Below, piece by piece: positions 27,058-33,692 of a stretch of 41,503 nucleotides of DNA. This DNA is from Gemmatimonadota bacterium (GTDB lineage: Bacteria; 4572-55; J002): contig RFFQ01000046.1 in the NCBI GenBank assembly GCA_003697105.1, forward strand, positions 1 through 41,503. The letters are read 5' to 3'. The translations under genes were made by a program, and so were the position numbers. The notes under the pieces are model-generated. The model was not told the origin of the DNA. It ran no database searches and saw only the letters and a list, made by a program, of their open reading frames with translations. Every line of letters starts with the position of its first letter. The first letter of the stretch is position 1.

Positions 27058-29358
27058 TCAGGAGAATTTCATGGTAATCAGAGTAATGTCATCAAATTGC
27101 TCGCTTGTACCCATAAAACGCACGAGTTCGGTCATCAAGATGTGGTGCAATTTACGGGCATTATTCTCTCCATGCAAACCAACTGCCGCTTGAAGCCGGT
27201 TGAGTTCATACAATGTGCCCATTTCGCTACGAGCTTCAGTGACACCATCGGTGTATAGAACGATGCCATCACCGGGTTCAATTTCGATTTCCTTCTCTTT
27301 AAGGAGCATACTCAGGTCATCCGTGAGACCAATTGCCAACCCGCCGGATTTGATCCGCTCACAACTGCGTTTGCTGGATCGATAGACCAAAATATGTTCG
27401 TGCCCGGCACTGGAATATGTCATTTTACGGGTATGTCCATTCCAACATAAGTATAGCATTGTCATAAACTTACCTGTTCCTAAATCGGGGTAAACATATT
27501 TATTGAGCAGTACCAGATTTTCTTTGGGAGAAATAACTTGATTCGCAAGGGTATGCAAAACGGTACGGGCACGCATCATAATCAAGCCGGCAGAAACCCC
27601 TTTACCGGACACATCCCCGATAACGATCCCCAATTCAATACCGGGGATACGCTCAATATAATCAAAATAATCTCCACCGACTTCCCGGGCGGGTACCATC
27701 TGCCCGTAGATATCGAGCCGCAAGGTATCTGGGCGGCGGCTGGGCAATAATCGGGTTTGGATGTCGCTGGCGATGTCTAACTCTTCTTTGACCCGTTCGC
27801 GGGTGGAAACCTCACTGTAAACCCGTGCATTCTGCATGGAGACCCCCGCTTGCCCCGCCAAGACCGAAATGAGGTCAATATCCTCTTTGGTAAACGCCGA
27901 GGGTTCGGCACGAGCCACATTTAACACCCCGACCATCTCATCGCGGGAGACATGGGATAACGCAATGGAAATAAGGCTGCGCATACCGGCATATTCGGGG
28001 GGAATATCACCCTTAAATTTGACTTGTCGTGGAATGTCTTTAATTTGTAATTGGCGCCGTCCTTTGTGCCATTCCCGCGCTAACTTCCCGACAATTCCAC
28101 TGCCGTGCCGGACAGCAAGTTTTTTGACGTTTAGTTTACTGGTATCAATATCGGTCATGGCAGCACACCGCAAAATTTGATGTGGCGGGTCATTCAGCCA
28201 AAGTGAAACCCGATCCGCGCCAACCACCTCTTTGATATTCCGTACTATTTCCGTGGAAAGCTCTTCAATATCCAAAATAGAACTCAGTTGTTTGCGGATT
28301 TCGTTCACGCTTTGCATTTTGCGGGAAAATTCTTTTTCTTGCTCCACAAAATTCCGAATCCAATGCGATAGATCGGTAAAACCACGTGCCACTTGACCAA
28401 TTTCATCGCTACCCCACACGGTTTCATCGATAACCGCAGCCTCCACATCATCTTGGCGGATCGTTTTAACAAACTCGCGTAATTTCTTGAGAGGGGCAAC
28501 CATCAAAATACTCATCACCCATGAGAGTAACGCCAAACAGACTAAACAGACCAGCGCCGTTACCATCATACGGAATTTCATCCGCATACTGGCATTGGTA
28601 ATGCCGTCTAGCGAAAATTCCAATTGAATCCAGCCCACCATGACCCCTTCAGGATTCCGTAATGCCAAAAATACGCGCCCTTCGTCCGGTTGTAGATAGA
28701 TCATATCAGAGATTTTCTTGAGTCGGGACACATCGATACCATCCTGAAGTGACGTGACGGATTCAGCCTGCCGGATCATATTCCGAATCGATTGGATGAC
28801 ACCACTTCCGGCATCTAACGTGTTGCCGATAAACAAAATACCGGTGATATGCCGCCGGGTTTGATCAAAGATCGGTGCCGTGGCATAAATCCCTAAATGT
28901 GGCTGGGGTAATCCTGTCTGGCTGGCGTGGAAAAAGGCGATTCCGGTATTAATGGTATGCCTCTGCGACGAATGGATGACCGGAATGGGGGGAATATCTT
29001 CTTGGGAGTCCGTAAGGACGTTACCATCCACATCACAAATGACAACCCAATCGAGGTGCGAGCGCTCCTTGACTTGGCGTAAGTATTGACGTTCCAACAG
29101 GCTCAACAACTGCGGGTTTTGGAGGTATGTATTTAGGTTGGGGTCTGTTGAAATATAGCGGGCTTCATCCGCCAGATATTGCTGGTGGTCGCGGAGAACT
29201 TGCGGAGCGACCCGGGTTTGTTGCACCAAATAATCCTGAATTTCGCGTTGGGTTAGTTGGCGTTGCTGGATCAATGAATCCCCCAGAAAAAAGAGAAAGG
29301 GGATGAGCATCAGCAGGAAAAAGGCGGCGGCAATGCGGTCTCGGAACGATAATTTCAT
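27058..29358 (-). CDS. Membrane sensor phosphatase: Cache-like, HAMP, GAF, SpoIIE (copy 2)
   Basis: 766 residues. An N-terminal membrane segment (~10-27), an extracytoplasmic Cache-like domain (~30-255), a second membrane segment (~262-285), HAMP (~286-340), GAF (~355-515) and a C-terminal SpoIIE/PP2C-like phosphatase (~545-766). The metal-binding motifs are canonical: GGDYFDY (561-567), GDVSGKG (581-587), LYTDGVTEA (701-709) and FDDITL. RsbU-type members dephosphorylate an anti-sigma-factor antagonist (STAS protein) in partner switching. No STAS or anti-sigma kinase gene is seen nearby, so the target is elsewhere. It starts 1 nt after the paralogue's stop, with AAGGTG 8 nt upstream. Confidence 0.92.
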   Translation of the reverse strand: MKLSFRDRIAAAFFLLMLIPFLFFLGDSLIQQRQLTQREIQDYLVQQTRVAPQVLRDHQQYLADEARYISTDPNLNTYLQNPQLLSLLERQYLRQVKERSHLDWVVICDVDGNVLTDSQEDIPPIPVIHSSQRHTINTGIAFFHASQTGLPQPHLGIYATAPIFDQTRRHITGILFIGNTLDAGSGVIQSIRNMIRQAESVTSLQDGIDVSRLKKISDMIYLQPDEGRVFLALRNPEGVMVGWIQLEFSLDGITNASMRMKFRMMVTALVCLVCLALLSWVMSILMVAPLKKLREFVKTIRQDDVEAAVIDETVWGSDEIGQVARGFTDLSHWIRNFVEQEKEFSRKMQSVNEIRKQLSSILDIEELSTEIVRNIKEVVGADRVSLWLNDPPHQILRCAAMTDIDTSKLNVKKLAVRHGSGIVGKLAREWHKGRRQLQIKDIPRQVKFKGDIPPEYAGMRSLISIALSHVSRDEMVGVLNVARAEPSAFTKEDIDLISVLAGQAGVSMQNARVYSEVSTRERVKEELDIASDIQTRLLPSRRPDTLRLDIYGQMVPAREVGGDYFDYIERIPGIELGIVIGDVSGKGVSAGLIMMRARTVLHTLANQVISPKENLVLLNKYVYPDLGTGKFMTMLYLCWNGHTRKMTYSSAGHEHILVYRSSKRSCERIKSGGLAIGLTDDLSMLLKEKEIEIEPGDGIVLYTDGVTEARSEMGTLYELNRLQAAVGLHGENNARKLHHILMTELVRFMGTSEQFDDITLITMKFS

Positions 29359-29359
29359 G

Positions 29360-31708
29360 TTAGCTCACCTTTCCCACCAACAGGGTGAAGTCATCATCTT
29401 GCCGGGCATCCTGAATATGATCCAGAATTTGTTGGGTGATACCTTGTTGAATCTCTTCAGCGGTTCTATCAGCATAATCCTGCAAAGCGTGCTTAATATC
29501 CGTGACACTAAACCATTCGTGCGCCGTATTTCGGGCAGTTCGTGCCCCGTCTGTAAAAAAGAGGAAACTATCTCCCGGTTGAAAACTGGCACTATATTCG
29601 GTTAGTTTTGTTTCCAGATCGGTTTCAGCGCCGAGTGCGCCGGTTTTGCTGAATTCATATTCAATAACAAGTTCCGATTCCGCACGGTAGATCAGCAAAT
29701 GAGGCTGTCCGGCACTGCAAAAGGTCAATTTACGGGCGGGACCATCCCAGATGGCATAACTGATCTTGACAAGGGTATTTTCGCTCATGTTATCCTTAAT
29801 GACGTTGTACATGTTCAACACCATTTCTCGCGGAGATTGGATGTATTCCGCCGAAGCGTGAATCGCCATCCGCATGATAATGGTCAAAATACCGGCTTGT
29901 ACACCTCGTGCTGTGACATCCGCCAGCACCAACCCGACCGTATCATCACTCCCGTGATGGATGTAATCGTAATAATCACCGCCATGGGTTCGCACCCGTT
30001 GGATGGCGGCACTGAGCGTCAAATGCGGGACATTGGGGGTGGTTTGTGGCAAAATTTCTTTCCGGATTTCGTTGGTGATTTCCAGTTCCTTCCCCATCCG
30101 TTCCTGCTCGGCAACTTTACGGTACAAACTGGCATTATCCAGCGAGATCGACGCTTGTCCGGCAATCATCATCATAAAGGTAAGGTCGTTCTCCGTAAAA
30201 CCATTTTCCAGACGGGTTGAGTATAAATTAATGGCACCAATGACCATCCCCCGCGTCGTGAGCGGCACCGAAAGGAGGCAAGTATGGATGTTGTTTGGAT
30301 TGGGTAAATTGTGGCGCTCCTCAATCGAATTGACAATCAGCGGGGTGGCTTCCGAGACGACTTTTCCGGCGATCTGCTCGCCTAATTCCATCACTTCCCG
30401 TGAGATCGGTGCGCCGACTCCCGCCGAACCGGAAACAGAAACCTCCAATTCATCTTTTTCTTCGTTTTTCAGAAAGAGTTCAAAGTGGGTCACGTCTTCA
30501 ATCGCGTCAATTGTTTTTTCCATAATCATGTGACGGAGCATATCCAAATCTTCCACCACCCCGGAAATGGAGCGGGCAATCGCATTCAATTTGGAAAGTT
30601 CTGCTCGTTTTTCGCGTTCATCTGCCACCAGTTCATTCATCCGGTCCACGATCACGTTGAAATCCGCGGCAATTTCCCCGACTTCATTGTTGGGAACTTT
30701 TGCTCGAATATCCAAATTATTTTGTAAGACCTGTACAATTTTCGCTTTTAATTCCACCAATGACGTTGACAAATCATGGGTCATCGCACCAATGGAAAGT
30801 GGTAAGATCATGATAATCAGGAAGATCGCCGCCAGTGCCCGTTGAAAGGTTTTTCGTTTCCACAAAGAGAGAAAGGTGTTGGGCTGAGCGTACACAATCG
30901 CCGCCACAATATTTGCCTCCCCATCCGCTAAGGCACGATATGTGACAACATAATGTTGATCATGGATCGGCTGGTGTTGGACAATATCGGTATCCAAACG
31001 CAGGTCGGTAAAGGTAAGTTGTTGCGGGTCAATGATAGGGCGAGTTAAAGCATCCGTGCTAGAAATCAGAACCTGCTTATCCGAGATAATCTGGAAAAAT
31101 GCGCCGGCAGGAAGTTGATCGATCATGTTCTGAATCACTGGGCTTTTTTCCGTGAGGGTGCGTACCGCGGCAACAGAACCGTAAACCTCCGCACCATCCC
31201 GAATGGGTGCGGCAACCATCCATTGAAATTGGTCATTTACCACTGAAATAGAGGAAACAACATTGTTTCCGGTCTCTGCTTTGGCTAATAGGTGGTACAG
31301 ACGTTCCGTAACCGCTGTTGGGTCTGAAAAACGTTGGTTATCTGCCTGAGCCACTACCAATACGTCCAAGTGGTAATGATGTTTTTGTTGCTGGACGTAA
31401 TCTGGATCGATATAAAGGTCCAGGGTATCGGTTCGGAGGCGTTCGAGCAGATCAGTTTGTTGGGCGAGATAATCGGCAATAAATTGTACCGCCCGGTTCA
31501 AGCGCCATTCTTCTTGGTGCAACATGAACTCAATTGAGGCAACATCTCCGCCAAGCTCACTCATCAACGTTTCGCCGGGGGCAATACTGGCAGAATGAAT
31601 AAACGTCGTGGCAATAAACGTGAGCGTGCCCAAGACAATAAATGCCAGCCAGAGCTTACCTTGCAACGAGGACATAAAAATACGGAATATACTTCGTAAG
31701 ATTTGCAC
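29360..31708 (-). CDS. Membrane sensor phosphatase: Cache-like, HAMP, GAF, SpoIIE (copy 1)
   Basis: 782 residues, same architecture as its downstream neighbour: membrane segment (~18-38), extracytoplasmic domain (~40-285), membrane segment (~288-308), HAMP-like linker (~310-365), GAF (~380-530), SpoIIE (~555-782). The phosphatase motifs are GGDYYDY (576-582), LADVTARG (595-602) replacing the usual GDVSGKG, FFTDGARTA and DDDFTLL. The metal-binding Asp residues are kept, but the second motif and the DG motif are divergent, so activity or specificity may differ from copy 2. GTG start at 31708 overlaps the previous stop by 1 nt (TAGTG), with GGAG about 8 nt upstream. The pair is an old tandem duplication. 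Confidence 0.92.
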   Translation of the reverse strand: MQILRSIFRIFMSSLQGKLWLAFIVLGTLTFIATTFIHSASIAPGETLMSELGGDVASIEFMLHQEEWRLNRAVQFIADYLAQQTDLLERLRTDTLDLYIDPDYVQQQKHHYHLDVLVVAQADNQRFSDPTAVTERLYHLLAKAETGNNVVSSISVVNDQFQWMVAAPIRDGAEVYGSVAAVRTLTEKSPVIQNMIDQLPAGAFFQIISDKQVLISSTDALTRPIIDPQQLTFTDLRLDTDIVQHQPIHDQHYVVTYRALADGEANIVAAIVYAQPNTFLSLWKRKTFQRALAAIFLIIMILPLSIGAMTHDLSTSLVELKAKIVQVLQNNLDIRAKVPNNEVGEIAADFNVIVDRMNELVADEREKRAELSKLNAIARSISGVVEDLDMLRHMIMEKTIDAIEDVTHFELFLKNEEKDELEVSVSGSAGVGAPISREVMELGEQIAGKVVSEATPLIVNSIEERHNLPNPNNIHTCLLSVPLTTRGMVIGAINLYSTRLENGFTENDLTFMMMIAGQASISLDNASLYRKVAEQERMGKELEITNEIRKEILPQTTPNVPHLTLSAAIQRVRTHGGDYYDYIHHGSDDTVGLVLADVTARGVQAGILTIIMRMAIHASAEYIQSPREMVLNMYNVIKDNMSENTLVKISYAIWDGPARKLTFCSAGQPHLLIYRAESELVIEYEFSKTGALGAETDLETKLTEYSASFQPGDSFLFFTDGARTARNTAHEWFSVTDIKHALQDYADRTAEEIQQGITQQILDHIQDARQDDDFTLLVGKVS

Positions 31709-32112
31709 TACTCAATCTCCAGAATACCGCGCTCAAAATTGAGGTATAGATGTCCGAATTGACGGAGAAAATTCAAGCCGATCAGTCCGTCCACCCGGCT
31801 GGATTGGGGCACATCATGGCAGATCACATCAATATTTTCAACCGCTTTATCCAGTACGTTCATGCGTTCAATCGTCACCACAGGGACGACTCGAATCCCA
31901 CGCGAGGTGACAATTTCCTTGCGGCGGTCTGTTTTCGCGGGGTCATGCCCGAGGGCAACCGCAACTTCCCACGGGATCACCGTGTACGTGGCCGAAGTAC
32001 TCACCATCATCCGAATTAACCGGGAGGTTTCTGTCTCGGCACTGGTTTTACCGTGAAGCTCGGCATACAGCACAATAATAGGTGTTTGGGGGTCGAAGAG
32101 CACTCGTGCCAT
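31708..32112 (-). CDS. Retropepsin-like protein lacking the catalytic Asp
   Basis: 134 residues, the size of one retropepsin-like (clan AA) domain. The signature region that in relatives reads VDTGATYTVIP is here VSTSATYTVIP, so the catalytic Asp and the following Gly are both Ser. The second hallmark is kept: 'VDGLIGLNFLRQFG', and the C-terminal 'FERGILEIE'. The fold therefore seems conserved but aspartic protease activity is very unlikely. It overlaps both neighbours by 1 nt: TGATG with the 83-aa gene, TAGTG with the SpoIIE gene. It is thus strictly coupled to a sensor phosphatase and may act as a binding or regulatory domain. No signal peptide; cytoplasmic. Confidence 0.82.
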   Translation of the reverse strand: MARVLFDPQTPIIVLYAELHGKTSAETETSRLIRMMVSTSATYTVIPWEVAVALGHDPAKTDRRKEIVTSRGIRVVPVVTIERMNVLDKAVENIDVICHDVPQSSRVDGLIGLNFLRQFGHLYLNFERGILEIE

Positions 32113-32363
32113 CAGAAGATCACCACTAAGTCATCCGGAATATCACCCGTGTAGTCAATACACAATTTGCGCTTGGTACGCATCTGTTTGGTGTAAGTCG
32201 TGGCACGATTTTTTGAGTTGGAGACCACAATGCCGCTGACCAAACTCGTCACATCATCGGTATCATAATCCGCAAGCAACAGCCATTGGTTCGGATATTT
32301 TTTCCGAATGGTGGCAAGATTCTCGCGCTCCATAGGTTTTTTGATGGGGATGTCATGGGGCAT
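32112..32363 (-). CDS. Small unknown protein paired with the retropepsin-like gene
   Basis: 83 residues. Start 32363 has GGGAGG 9 nt upstream, the first good ribosome site of the sub-operon. The central 'YPNQWLLLADYDTDDVTSLV' followed by 'SGIVVSNSKNRA' resembles small DUF5678-like proteins, which I recall beside retropepsin-like genes in other genomes (not verified). The last part, 'YTGDIPDDLVVIF', ends exactly with the stop that overlaps the next start. It is likely a partner of the retropepsin-like protein. Confidence 0.78.
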   Translation of the reverse strand: MPHDIPIKKPMERENLATIRKKYPNQWLLLADYDTDDVTSLVSGIVVSNSKNRATTYTKQMRTKRKLCIDYTGDIPDDLVVIF

Positions 32364-32404
32364 GACAAAAGTCCTCCCTTACTTTTGCCACATCAGATTT
32401 ACAT

Positions 32405-32869
32405 CTAGTGGTCGGGGGATGGGGACGATTCTTCGATGCTCAACATTTTCAGATGACTTTCGAGGAGTGCCCGTTGTTTAATTAAAAAGGTCTCTTTGTG
32501 TTTTTTCAAACGTTCAATTTCCAATTTGAGGGTTTTGACCTGCTGTTTTGCATCCGCTTGGAGCTGTTCCGCGTTCAGTTCCGCATCTTTCAGAATAAGC
32601 TCGGCTTCTTTGACCGCTTGTCGCTTGGTCTCTTCCGCGGTCATCTGCGCTGAGACGAGGGTATCCCGCAGGGTTTTTTCCATCTGGCGGTAATCGGCAA
32701 TCTGGCGATCTAAATCCGCTAGTTTTTCTTTCAAGTGACTATTTTCGCGGATCAAGGCTTCGTATTCCGCGGCGACCATCTCCAAAAAATGGCTAACTTC
32801 TTCAGCGTCGAAACCACGTCCGGCTTTCTTAAAGGTGTGTTTGCGGATATCTAGGGGGGTAATGTTCAT
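32405..32869 (-). CDS. divIVA: DivIVA-domain coiled-coil protein
   Basis: 154 residues. The N-terminal ~35 residues match DivIVA: '[20 protein letters not shown]' then '[13 protein letters not shown]'. The rest is a long charged coiled coil rich in Glu, Lys and Gln (~35-145) with a short Ser/Pro tail. DivIVA proteins bind negatively curved membrane and place division, growth or secretion proteins. They are best known in Gram-positives but occur in some diderms. The start overlaps the yggS stop by 4 nt (ATGA), echoing the ylm-divIVA order of Firmicutes. It lies 41 nt before the 83-aa gene. Confidence 0.92.
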   Translation of the reverse strand: MNITPLDIRKHTFKKAGRGFDAEEVSHFLEMVAAEYEALIRENSHLKEKLADLDRQIADYRQMEKTLRDTLVSAQMTAEETKRQAVKEAELILKDAELNAEQLQADAKQQVKTLKLEIERLKKHKETFLIKQRALLESHLKMLSIEESSPSPDH

Positions 32870-33564
32870 GGGTACGTTCTGGCTCCAAAAATAGCGGTGC
32901 CCACCCGGATGAGCGTAGCACCTTCTTCAATCGCAACTTCAAAATCGTTGGTCATTCCCATCGAGAGATGCCGCATGGACACATTTGGGAGTTCTAAAGT
33001 CTGAATGTGATCGCGCAAATGGCGAAGTTGACTAAAACAGGGTCGAATGGCTTCCGCGTCATCTAAAAAGGGTCCCACCGTCATCAACCCTTGAATGCGG
33101 ATACCTTCCAATGAGGCCGCAGACTTCACCAATTCAATGGCATGATCGGGATCGACGCCAAATTTGGAAGCCTCCCCCGAGGTGTTGACTTCTATAAGCA
33201 CATCCATCACCTTCTGCCGTTGGAGGGCCCGCTTGCTAATGGCTTCGGCAAGTTTGTATGAATCCACCGAATGAATCAGAGAAAACAAATCCAATGCTTT
33301 ATTAATTTTATTTTTTTGCAAGTGACCAATTAAGTGCCACGTGACAGTGCCCGCAGGCAATTTCGGGATTTTCGTTTCCGCTTCTTGCACCCGATTTTCT
33401 CCTAAAACGGTGATACCCGCATCAATTGCCGCTTGAATTTCGGCAAGAGTACGGGTTTTACTGACCGCAATCAGGGTGATTTCATCCACAGACCGCCCGG
33501 CACGTGCCGCCGCCGTCGCCATACGCTCCCGAACGTGTGCTATGCGGGTGTGAATCGTGTTCAT
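32866..33564 (-). CDS. yggS: YggS/PLPBP family PLP-binding protein
   Basis: 232 residues, the usual family length. The PLP-binding Lys is in 'LIAVSKT' (Lys36), and 'LGENRVQE', '[11 protein letters not shown]' and 'LIHSVDS' are hallmarks. The C-terminus has '[28 protein letters not shown]', matching the phosphate-binding region. The protein buffers pyridoxal phosphate homeostasis and has no confirmed enzyme activity. ATG 33564 has AAGGAG 4 nt upstream and was chosen over an upstream frame extension. It is first of the run yggS-divIVA. Confidence 0.95.
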   Translation of the reverse strand: MNTIHTRIAHVRERMATAAARAGRSVDEITLIAVSKTRTLAEIQAAIDAGITVLGENRVQEAETKIPKLPAGTVTWHLIGHLQKNKINKALDLFSLIHSVDSYKLAEAISKRALQRQKVMDVLIEVNTSGEASKFGVDPDHAIELVKSAASLEGIRIQGLMTVGPFLDDAEAIRPCFSQLRHLRDHIQTLELPNVSMRHLSMGMTNDFEVAIEEGATLIRVGTAIFGARTYP

Positions 33565-33609
33565 CCGTCTCCTTTTCACGAAAAACAATGCCTTAAAATC
33601 AGATTCGTT

Positions 33610-33638
33610 ACTTTAATATATTCGGGGGATTCTATCAA
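33610..33638 (-). promoter_or_regulatory. Possible promoter for the yggS operon
   Basis: On the minus strand TTGATA (33638-33633), a 17-nt spacer and TAAAGT (33615-33610) lie ~45 nt before yggS. TATATT at 33620-33615 also overlaps the -10 area. Moderate match only. Confidence 0.35.
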
Positions 33639-33692
33639 GTAAAAAATCGCCGTAGTTGCTTCCGCAGGGTGAGTTTAACTGGCAGATAAACG

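Noticed and set aside
30003-30533. A 176-codon open frame on the plus strand across the first SpoIIE gene
   Set aside because: Antisense to an intact GAF/SpoIIE coding region, with no family features.
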